Source: Chitinophagaceae bacterium
GTDB taxonomy: Bacteria > Bacteroidota > Bacteroidia > Chitinophagales > Chitinophagaceae
Length of the DNA: 7,478 bases
Assembly: GCA_014379785.1 (NCBI GenBank)
Contig: JACMLD010000009.1
Span: 1-7,478, forward strand
Direction: 5' to 3'
The notes below the pieces were generated by a model. The model had not been told where the DNA came from, did not search any database, and worked only from the letters and a program-made list of their open reading frames with translations. This document shows, piece by piece, positions 1 to 5,740 of the stretch (its first letter is position 1; the number at the start of each line of letters is the position of its first letter). The position numbers and the translations under genes are program-made.

Positions 1-21
1 ACTGTTTAAACGGTAAAATGT

Positions 22-29
22 TATTTTTG
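22..29 (+). promoter_or_regulatory. Bacteroidota -7 promoter element (TATTTTTG) of the DUF5686 gene
   Basis: TATTTTTG is an exact match to the TAnnTTTG element read by the Bacteroidota primary sigma factor. It ends 6 nt before the ATG at 36, so transcription would begin at or within a few bases of that codon. The partner -33 TTTG would fall at or beyond the left edge of the window and cannot be judged. If the element is real, the upstream in-frame ATG at 18 is not transcribed and the gene starts at 36. The region is T-rich, so a chance match is possible. Confidence 0.45.
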
Positions 30-35
30 TGCTTT

Positions 36-2549
36 ATGAGTGTCCTGAAACAGTGTTCTTTTAAAACCTTATTCTTCTTCTGCGCGGTACTGCTCTCAAA
101 CGCCTCCATGGCGCAGTCAAAGCTCATCCGTGGCTACATAAAAGATGCTCTCAGCGACGAAAGGGTGCCATTCGCATCCATCAGCTTCCAAAAAACAGGC
201 GGGGGTAAACTCAGCGACTCGGCTGGTAATTTTGCATTCCGCCTCGATGAATGGCCAAACGACACCCTGGAGGTGACTTATGTTGGCTACAAAGACTACA
301 AAATTTATGTTGGTCCGGATCTCATTCAGCGCGCGGTAAACAATGAACTGCAACTGGTTATCAGCCTCGACCGCGGAAAAATTGTCTCGGAAGTCATCGT
401 AAAACGCAAAATTGACCGCGGTCTCCTCATGTGGAAACGCATTGTCCGTCGCAAACCTGTCAATGACCGCTACCGATTCAACAACTTCGCATACGAACTA
501 TACAACAAACTGGAGCTCGACATCAACCGCATCAACCGCGAAAAAATGAAGCAGATGGGACTATTAAAACCCTTCAACTTCATTTTCGACAACGTTGACA
601 CCAGCGAAGGTCAGCCCTTTCTGCCTGTATTTCTTACAGAAACCATCTCAGACTATTACTGCACGCCCAAACCGTTCCGCTCCCGCGAAATCATAAAAGG
701 CAGCAAAACACAGGGCGTGGAGAATGAAAGCGTGAGCAAGCTGCTAGGCGGCACAGATCAGAATGTAGATGTGTATTCCAACTTCATCCCGGTTTTCGAC
801 AAGACTTTTATCAGTCCACTCAGCGACAACGGAGATGCTTATTACAATTACAAAGTGCTCGATACCCAATATGTAAACAATCAACGCCTCATTCACATGG
901 TTTTTTCACCAAAAAGAAAAGGTGAAAACACTTTTGAGGGCGATTGCTGGGTTCATGACCCCACATGGGCGATTCAAAAAATGACACTTTATCTGTCAAA
1001 AGAAGCCAATATCAATTTCGTAGAAAAACTCAGCCTCATACAGGAATATACACTGGTGAGCGACAGCACATGGTTTCTGGCGAAAGACAAGTTTGTTGTC
1101 GATATCGCCCCGATTGGCAAATCGAGGTTCGGTGTGATTGGCCGCAAGACCACCACCTACCGCGATGTAGTGATCAACCAGCCGTTCATTGCCGATTCAT
1201 TGAAACGAAATAAAATACAACAGGAAGTATTGTTTGCAGAAGGCGCCCGCGAAAAGGCGGATGAATACTGGAGCAAAGGAAGGCATGAAGAACTGAGCAA
1301 AAACGAAAAAGCAGTCTATGCAATGATTGATACGTTGCAGAAGATGCCCATTTTTCATCGCTATACCCGCACGCTCAACTTTCTCGCTACTGGCTACCTG
1401 AACGTAGGCAACTATCAGATCGGCCCATGGCAAAACTGGATTTACGCCAATGTGGTGGAAGGTCTGCGACTTCGCTGGGACCTGGGTACCAACAAACATT
1501 TCAGCAAAAACCTGATACTGCACGGTTACCTTGCCTATGGTTTCAAAGACAGGAGATTCAAATACGATGTAGACGCGATGTATCTTTTCAGCAAACACCC
1601 GCGTACATACATCTTTGCCAAATATTCAAAAGACATAGACTACGGTCAGCAGTACCTGGATGAGGTAAGTCAGGACAATATCTTTGCCCTGGCCATCCGA
1701 AAAAGCGGTGTGCCGCTTAAATTTCTTTTTACTGAAGAAGCAAGAGTAGATGTTTTCAAAGAATGGTACAATGGATTTTCGGTCACACTCAGCAGTGCGC
1801 ATAAAAAATTTGATCCCCTGCTGAATCTACCTTCAAAAACCATTTATCAGAACGGCCAGAAAGGAGTGCCACTCACCACTTTCGAAACATCCATCAAACT
1901 TCGTTTTGCTTACCTGGAAAAATTTCTTGAAACAACTTTCTACCGCGCAAGTCTTGGTAGTCCCTACCCGATCACCGAGATCAAATACACAAAAGGATTC
2001 AGTGGTGTACTCAACAGCAGCTACGATTATTCAAAACTGACGGGTAACATATCTGACTATCTGAAAATCGCTCCCTATGGTAGCATTTATTACAATGTTT
2101 TCGCCGGAAGAACATATGGCACTTTGCCATTCATGATGCTGGATGTAGCACCAGGTAATGAGATCTACTATTACAATAAATATGCTTACAGTCTGATGAA
2201 CCGATTTGAATACCTGCACGATCGTTATGCCGGTTTCAACGTTGAACACAATTTTGGCAACGGATTATTCAGGTTTATTCCTCTTACCAGAAAACTGAAG
2301 TTCCGCCAGTTCTGGTCCGCAAAAGGCCTCTGGGGCAGTCTCAGCGAAGCAAATAAACTGTACAACAACTCACCCGGCTACATGTTTAACTCGCTCGATG
2401 GCAAAACATATATGGAGGTGAGTACCGGTGTTGACAATATATTCAAAGTCTTCAGACTTGATTTTGTCTGGAGAGTGTTGCCAAGACCGCTGCCCGTGGA
2501 AAGAGCCAAACGCTTTGGCATATTCTTCAGTTTCCGTCTGGCTTTTTAA
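36..2549 (+). CDS. DUF5686 outer-membrane protein with carboxypeptidase-regulatory-like N-terminal domain
   Basis: The product is 837 aa from the ATG at 36. Residues 1-26 form a signal peptide: a Lys-containing start, a hydrophobic core around LFFFCAVLL and an Ala-Ser-Met-Ala cleavage site before Gln27. Residues about 30-112 form a carboxypeptidase-regulatory-like beta-sandwich (GYIKD, VPFASISF, SDSAGNFAF, VTYVGYKDY), the plug-like domain common on Bacteroidota outer-membrane proteins. From about 126 to the end the protein matches the DUF5686 pattern. The second half (about 445-837) alternates aromatic and polar residues like beta-barrel strands, and the protein ends RFGIFFSFRLAF with a terminal Phe, a typical outer-membrane assembly signal. 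Location in the outer membrane is therefore a fair inference; the molecular function of DUF5686 is not known to me. An in-frame ATG at 18 would add MLFLCF, a poor signal-peptide start, and it lies upstream of the promoter match at 22-29. A 9 bp perfect tandem duplication (522-539) encodes INRINR. The gene is intact. Confidence 0.88.
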   Translation: MSVLKQCSFKTLFFFCAVLLSNASMAQSKLIRGYIKDALSDERVPFASISFQKTGGGKLSDSAGNFAFRLDEWPNDTLEVTYVGYKDYKIYVGPDLIQRAVNNELQLVISLDRGKIVSEVIVKRKIDRGLLMWKRIVRRKPVNDRYRFNNFAYELYNKLELDINRINREKMKQMGLLKPFNFIFDNVDTSEGQPFLPVFLTETISDYYCTPKPFRSREIIKGSKTQGVENESVSKLLGGTDQNVDVYSNFIPVFDKTFISPLSDNGDAYYNYKVLDTQYVNNQRLIHMVFSPKRKGENTFEGDCWVHDPTWAIQKMTLYLSKEANINFVEKLSLIQEYTLVSDSTWFLAKDKFVVDIAPIGKSRFGVIGRKTTTYRDVVINQPFIADSLKRNKIQQEVLFAEGAREKADEYWSKGRHEELSKNEKAVYAMIDTLQKMPIFHRYTRTLNFLATGYLNVGNYQIGPWQNWIYANVVEGLRLRWDLGTNKHFSKNLILHGYLAYGFKDRRFKYDVDAMYLFSKHPRTYIFAKYSKDIDYGQQYLDEVSQDNIFALAIRKSGVPLKFLFTEEARVDVFKEWYNGFSVTLSSAHKKFDPLLNLPSKTIYQNGQKGVPLTTFETSIKLRFAYLEKFLETTFYRASLGSPYPITEIKYTKGFSGVLNSSYDYSKLTGNISDYLKIAPYGSIYYNVFAGRTYGTLPFMMLDVAPGNEIYYYNKYAYSLMNRFEYLHDRYAGFNVEHNFGNGLFRFIPLTRKLKFRQFWSAKGLWGSLSEANKLYNNSPGYMFNSLDGKTYMEVSTGVDNIFKVFRLDFVWRVLPRPLPVERAKRFGIFFSFRLAF

Positions 2550-2581
2550 GTTATCACTCCTGGCCAAATACTTTATTGTTT

Positions 2582-3766
2582 CTAATCAAGCTGCCCGATG
2601 GCATTGATGATTATGGCGCATGCCTCCTGAATTTGCGACCGGTCAATGTTAAGCGGTGGTGCGATCCGCATACAGTGCGGTGCAAACAGAAACCAGTCTG
2701 TAAGCAACCCGTTTTCCAGGCATAGATCTATCACTTTTTTATTTGTGGTGAAGTCTTTGAAAACAATTGACATCAGCAGTCCTGCGGACCTGACTTCGAG
2801 AATGGCGGGATGGATCAGCTTTGATCGGAAAATGGCGGACTTTTCGCTGACGGCTTCGATCAGTTGTTCTGATAGAAGCGCTTTGAATCCAGCCAGTCCG
2901 GCCGCACAGGAAACCGGATGTCCACCAAAGGTGGTGATATGGCCGAGAACGGGGTTTGCCATTAGGGCTGACATGATCTCCTGCTTGGCAACAAAAGCAC
3001 CGAGAGGCATGCCGGCACCAAGGGCTTTGCCCAGCAAAAGAATATCCGGCTCAATGCCGAACTGTTCGAAAGCCCAGAGTGTTCCAGTACGTCCAAATCC
3101 AGCCTGTATCTCATCGAGGATTAGCAGCGCACCTGTTTCATCGCAACGTTTTCTCAGTGCCTGCATCCATTCAGCGGTTGGACTGCTGACTCCGGATTCT
3201 GCCTGAACGGTTTCTGCAAAAACTGCTGCGGTCCGATCGCTGATCATTTCAATGCTGGAAAAATCATTGTACTCTAAATGCAGCACATCCGGCAGCAACG
3301 GCCTGAATGCATTTCTCCAGTATTCATCCCCGATGATGCTGAGTGCACCCTGTGTTGAGCCATGGTAAGCGTTTTTGAAACCTATAATCCCTGTTTTTCC
3401 CGTAAAGCGTTTGGCGAGTTTCATGGCACCTTCTGTTGCCTCGGCGCCTGAATTGGTAAAATAAACCGAGTTAAGCGATGAGGGCAGATTGGCTGCCAGC
3501 AAACTTGCATATTCCACCTGGGGAGACTGAATCATTTCACCATATACCAGCACATGCAGATATTTTTCGCTCTGATCGCAGATGGCCTTCACCACTGCAG
3601 GATGGCAATGACCGATGTTGCAGACACTGATGCCACCAATGAGATCGATGTATTTTTTTCCATCCACAGCCGTCAGTACAGCACCCGATGCGGAAGCGAT
3701 CTCGATGGCGAGGGGCGCATCAGAGGTCTGTGCCACATGTCTGAAAAACAATTCACGCTGATTCAT
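2582..3766 (-). CDS. Class III (ornithine/acetylornithine-type) PLP-dependent aminotransferase
   Basis: The product is 394 aa, a normal length for fold-type I class III aminotransferases, which move an amino group to a keto acid in the cytoplasm. The hallmarks appear in order: the phosphate-binding TNSGAE (residues about 104-109), the YHGST loop (134-138) whose Tyr stacks on the cofactor, ETVQAESG (about 185-192), LDEIQAGFGRTG (217-228) with Asp218 contacting the pyridine nitrogen, Lys247 in LLLGKALGAGMPLG as the Schiff-base lysine, HITTFGGHP (276-284), and a C-terminal Arg367 in CMRIAPPL that would bind the substrate carboxylate. All catalytic residues are present. The substrate cannot be read from sequence; annotation pipelines usually call such proteins aspartate aminotransferase family, and no arginine-pathway genes are nearby to support ArgD. 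An in-frame ATG at 3829 would add 21 residues with no family counterpart; MNQRELFFRHVAQTS at 3766 resembles the usual start. It is divergent from the carbonic anhydrase gene and convergent with the DUF5686 gene. Confidence 0.9.
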   Translation of the reverse strand: MNQRELFFRHVAQTSDAPLAIEIASASGAVLTAVDGKKYIDLIGGISVCNIGHCHPAVVKAICDQSEKYLHVLVYGEMIQSPQVEYASLLAANLPSSLNSVYFTNSGAEATEGAMKLAKRFTGKTGIIGFKNAYHGSTQGALSIIGDEYWRNAFRPLLPDVLHLEYNDFSSIEMISDRTAAVFAETVQAESGVSSPTAEWMQALRKRCDETGALLILDEIQAGFGRTGTLWAFEQFGIEPDILLLGKALGAGMPLGAFVAKQEIMSALMANPVLGHITTFGGHPVSCAAGLAGFKALLSEQLIEAVSEKSAIFRSKLIHPAILEVRSAGLLMSIVFKDFTTNKKVIDLCLENGLLTDWFLFAPHCMRIAPPLNIDRSQIQEACAIIINAIGQLD

Positions 3767-3849
3767 CGGTCTCAAACTTTCAGCAAAGAAACGCAAACAA
3801 AGTTTTATATCAATCTTGCTAACTTGCATTGAACCTAAATCATTTCATT
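3767..3849. promoter_or_regulatory. Divergent intergenic region between aminotransferase and gamma-carbonic anhydrase genes
   Basis: These 83 bp must hold the promoters of both flanking genes unless their mRNAs start elsewhere. Neither direction shows a perfect TAnnTTTG box. On the + strand, TAACTTGC (3820-3827) is a degenerate match 22 nt before the ATG at 3850. On the - strand, AAACTTTG and TTTCTTTG each miss the leading TA by one base. No clear ribosome binding site is visible for either gene. The call rests on position, not on a convincing motif. Confidence 0.4.
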
Positions 3850-4362
3850 ATGGCTGTTATTCTTCCGGTAGAAGGTGTCTCTCCACAGTTTGGCGAAGAT
3901 TGTTTTATTGCTCCGAATGCAACGATAGTCGGCGACGTTGTGATGGGGAGCCAGTGCAGCGTCTGGTTCAATGCAGTGGTAAGGGGAGATGTGAACAGCA
4001 TCAGAATGGGCAACAAGGTAAATGTGCAGGATGGTGCTGTCATTCATGCCACTTATCAGAAAACAAAAGCGATCATTGGCAACAATGTTTCCATAGGTCA
4101 CAACGCAATCGTACACGGTTGTACAATTCACGACAACGTGCTGATAGGAATGGGTTCGATTGTGATGGATAACGCAGTGGTGCAGTCAAATACGATCATT
4201 GCTGCGGGAGCTGTTGTGCTTGAAGGTACGGTGTGTGAAGCAGCGAGTATTTATGCAGGAGTACCGGCTAAAAAAGTAAAAGACATTTCTGCGGAACTGA
4301 TCAGCGGCGAGATTGACCGCATTGCAAACAACTATATCAAATACTCGGGATGGTTTAAATAA
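3850..4362 (+). CDS. Gamma carbonic anhydrase family protein (left-handed beta-helix hexapeptide repeats)
   Basis: The product is 170 aa, the usual length for the YrdA/PaaY branch of gamma-class carbonic anhydrases. The body is built of hexapeptide repeats of the [LIV]-G-x-x-x-x kind (ATIVGD, VVMGSQ, KAIIGNN, NVLIGMG, TIIAAGA), which form a left-handed parallel beta-helix trimer. The three expected zinc ligands are present as His66 (VIHAT), His84 and His89 (IGHNAIVHGC); the last pair has the same 5-residue spacing as in the archaeal enzyme Cam. Arg45 and Asp47 (VVRGDV) and Gln60-Asp61 correspond to Cam's conserved Arg59/Asp61 and Gln75/Asp76. The segment between the first and second His is short, so Cam's acidic loop with its proton-shuttle Glu is missing, as in many family members whose CO2-hydrating activity is weak or unproven. 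The protein is likely cytoplasmic. The start is the ATG at 3850; a TTG seven codons upstream is in frame but unlikely. It faces the serine hydrolase gene convergently. Confidence 0.9.
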   Translation: MAVILPVEGVSPQFGEDCFIAPNATIVGDVVMGSQCSVWFNAVVRGDVNSIRMGNKVNVQDGAVIHATYQKTKAIIGNNVSIGHNAIVHGCTIHDNVLIGMGSIVMDNAVVQSNTIIAAGAVVLEGTVCEAASIYAGVPAKKVKDISAELISGEIDRIANNYIKYSGWFK

Positions 4363-4375
4363 GACTCGTTCCGTC

Positions 4376-4413
4376 CAGGAAATGTGAGCGAAGGATTCCT
4401 GCGCTTAAATTTT
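4376..4413 (+). terminator. Possible intrinsic terminator after the carbonic anhydrase gene
   Basis: Beginning 14 bp past the stop codon there are two overlapping, mutually exclusive hairpins. One pairs CAGGAA (4376-4381) with TTCCTG (4396-4401) across a 14 nt loop. The other pairs AGCG plus AGG (4387-4394) with CCT plus CGCT (4398-4405) with one A-G mismatch and an ATT loop. The second is followed by TAAATTTT, a weak U-rich tract in the + direction. The hairpin reaches the stop codon of the convergent serine hydrolase gene. The stem is modest, so this is a candidate only. Confidence 0.3.
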
Positions 4414-5487
4414 CCGCTGCAAAATGAGTTGCTGAATTTCGAAAAGTACGGGTCTTACCACACGGTCGTAGTTTGCCAGAATGATCAATGTATACTCTGT
4501 TTTGTCCGGAAAAAAGAAATGTTTGTATTCACAGGCATATCCCGGGAAACCGCCGTTGTGACCCAAAGAATACACTCCCTTGTTGTAGTCAAAGCGCATC
4601 AATCCGTAACCATATTTCATTTTTCCCACACCAGGCAATACAGCATCAACCAGGTTTTCACGCATCGCCTTGACACTGCCTTCATTGATCATCGTTTTAC
4701 TGTACAAAGCCTGATCGAATCTGAAAAGATCGAGCGCAGTAGTATATACCCCTCCATCTGCAGCGGGGAAAGGCACAGCAGGTTCCGTGGAAGTCCATTC
4801 TTTATTGCCCTCTTTTCTGATATATCCTTTTGCATTGATTCCAAAAGCGGCGCGATCTATTTTGTAATTGAGTTTTTCCATCCCGCAGGGACGGGCAACG
4901 TATTTTCGGACAATATCCTCATAAGTTCCGCCTGTAATCTTTTCGAGAATCTCTCCGAGAATAATATAACCAGTGTTTGAATACTCATATTGGCTGCCCG
5001 GTTGCAAACGCGGGGCCGGCATTTCTTCAATCAATGGAATGAAAGCATCAGAAGAAACGGCGGATTTTGCCACTTCCGCATAACGGCTGTGAGCCATATA
5101 ATTTCCGAGTCCGGAAGTATGGTTTAAAAGTTGACTGATGGTGATTTTGCCGGCGTTGTGAATTTTGGTGCCGGGTAGATAGTCCGCAATATGTTTGCTG
5201 AGATTCAGTTTACCGCGCTCCACCAACCTCATCGCTATCACGGCTGTAAACATCTTACCGACAGATGCAATGGAAGACGGAGTCTGACTGCTAAAAGGTT
5301 GTTGCTGGGAACGGTCCGAAAATCCTGCGGTTCTTGAATAAACTACGCTGCCGTTTTTCGCCACCAGCACAGTACCGCTGAAATTATCACGGTCCAATAG
5401 TTTGGCTACGATGGTATCAATCACTGCGGGTGTTTGCGCTCCTGCAGAATAGCCGCAAACCATTATCAGAAAAAGTATTTTATACAT
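4405..5487 (-). CDS. Exported serine hydrolase, beta-lactamase/PBP class C family
   Basis: The product is 360 aa. Residues 1-17 are a signal peptide (a Lys near the start, core ILFLIMV, cleavage after Ala-Gly-Ala before Gln18), so the enzyme acts in the periplasm or beyond. The class C active-site set is complete: Ser75-Val-Gly-Lys78 (nucleophile and general base), Tyr169-Ser-Asn171, and His310-Asn-Gly312 in GHNGGFPG, the equivalent of the KTG box. NHTSGLGNY (122-130) is also typical. Known members include class C beta-lactamases, D-alanyl-D-alanine carboxypeptidases, D-amino-acid peptidases and esterases. The HxG rather than KTG box and the absence of a resistance context make an esterase or peptidase at least as likely as a beta-lactamase. 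Cys11 does not sit in a good lipobox (Val at -1), so lipoprotein processing is unlikely. An in-frame ATG at 5508 would add seven residues, but the TAACTTTG promoter element lies inside that extension, which favours 5487. It runs in the same direction as the acetyltransferase gene upstream, 253 bp away. Confidence 0.88.
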   Translation of the reverse strand: MYKILFLIMVCGYSAGAQTPAVIDTIVAKLLDRDNFSGTVLVAKNGSVVYSRTAGFSDRSQQQPFSSQTPSSIASVGKMFTAVIAMRLVERGKLNLSKHIADYLPGTKIHNAGKITISQLLNHTSGLGNYMAHSRYAEVAKSAVSSDAFIPLIEEMPAPRLQPGSQYEYSNTGYIILGEILEKITGGTYEDIVRKYVARPCGMEKLNYKIDRAAFGINAKGYIRKEGNKEWTSTEPAVPFPAADGGVYTTALDLFRFDQALYSKTMINEGSVKAMRENLVDAVLPGVGKMKYGYGLMRFDYNKGVYSLGHNGGFPGYACEYKHFFFPDKTEYTLIILANYDRVVRPVLFEIQQLILQRKI

Positions 5488-5493
5488 CACGGC

Positions 5494-5501
5494 CAAAGTT
5501 A
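5494..5501 (-). promoter_or_regulatory. Bacteroidota -7 promoter element (TAACTTTG) of the serine hydrolase gene
   Basis: On the - strand, TAACTTTG is a perfect TAnnTTTG match ending 6 nt before the ATG at 5487, predicting a leaderless or nearly leaderless mRNA. No good TTTG is seen at the expected distance upstream for the -33 element. A perfect inverted repeat, ACGAA-N4-TTCGT (5510-5523), lies between the -7 box and the -33 position and could be an operator or chance. The element implies that the hydrolase is transcribed independently of the acetyltransferase gene. Confidence 0.5.
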
Positions 5502-5550
5502 CTGCCATGACGAAAAGCTTCGTGCTGCATTGTTTTAAAATGACGGAAAA

Positions 5551-5579
5551 TCATCCTGAAGCGGCGTGGGGGGATACTC
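5551..5579 (+). repeat. Decayed copy of the GTCAT-headed hairpin repeat
   Basis: TCATCCTGAAGCGGCG followed by a G-run and ATACTC resembles the better copies nearby: a TCAT head, a GAGCG-like core and a TACTC tail. The outer arms ATCC (5553-5556) and GGAT (5572-5575) still pair, again with arm bases different from the other copies. The core is disrupted and the leading G is lost. I read it as an old copy; it lies about 65 bp upstream of the hydrolase start. Confidence 0.35.
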
Positions 5580-5593
5580 AAATGTATTAAGCG

Positions 5594-5633
5594 GTCATGC
5601 CGAGCGAAGCCGAGGCATCCCCCACCGGTACTC
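5594..5633 (+). repeat. GTCAT-headed extragenic hairpin repeat, copy 1
   Basis: The unit has a GTC head, a 22 nt imperfect hairpin (5597-5618) and a tail ending CCGGTACTC. The hairpin arms are ATGCC and GGCAT, with an inner GC/GC pair around a GAA loop and small internal loops (GA on the left, CGA on the right). The layout is the same in copy 3. It is a REP-like dispersed element of a kind common between genes in Bacteroidota; it has no coding potential of its own. Confidence 0.75.
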
Positions 5634-5691
5634 GGAGTAATAGCTGGGGATTTCTCCGCCCGCATCGCTTCGCGATGGGAGTCGAAATGAC
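5634..5691 (-). repeat. GTCAT-headed extragenic hairpin repeat, copy 2 (inverted, longer inner stem)
   Basis: Read on the - strand this begins GTCATTTCGA and ends near CCCCAGCTATTACTCC, so it is the same element in reverse orientation. The outer arms are ATTTC and GAAAT (at 5684-5688 and 5650-5654). The inner part is expanded: CATCGC (5663-5668) pairs perfectly with GCGATG (5672-5677) around a 3 nt loop. Its tail abuts the tail of copy 1 at TACTC-G-GAGTA, giving a tail-to-tail pair. Confidence 0.7.
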
Positions 5692-5696
5692 TGCCC

Positions 5697-5736
5697 GTCA
5701 CCCCGAGCGTAGCCGAGGGGTCCCCAGCCGGTACTC
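5697..5736 (+). repeat. GTCAT-type extragenic hairpin repeat, copy 3
   Basis: Same layout and length as copy 1, but the outer arms are ACCCC (5700-5704) and GGGGT (5717-5721), a compensated change from ATGCC/GGCAT. The inner GC/GC pair holds a GTA loop, and the tail is CCCCAGCCGGTACTC. The unit ends 4 bp beyond the stop codon of the acetyltransferase gene and so would be transcribed as its 3' end. There is no U-run after the hairpin on that strand, so it is not a standard intrinsic terminator; mRNA 3'-end protection is possible. Confidence 0.75.
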
Positions 5737-5740
5737 ACTA

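Noticed and set aside
2505..2519. Perfect hairpin GCCAAA-CGC-TTTGGC near the 3' end of the DUF5686 gene
   Set aside because: It lies inside the coding region (ERAKRFG), about 30 bp before the stop, and no T-run follows. Codon choice explains it as well as a terminator does.
2646..3206. Open frame of 186 codons antisense to the aminotransferase gene
   Set aside because: It is a shadow of the opposite strand; the aminotransferase has all its family motifs and this frame has none.
4384..4980. Open frame of 198 codons antisense to the serine hydrolase gene
   Set aside because: The hydrolase frame is complete with its active-site motifs; the antisense product has no recognisable domain.
4405..5487. 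Serine hydrolase as an antibiotic-resistance beta-lactamase
   Set aside because: It has the class C fold motifs, but the HNG box instead of KTG and the lack of resistance or mobile context make this unsupported.
5594..5736. Repeat cluster as a CRISPR array
   Set aside because: Units are in mixed orientation, vary in length and sequence, and have no regular unique spacers; no cas genes are present.
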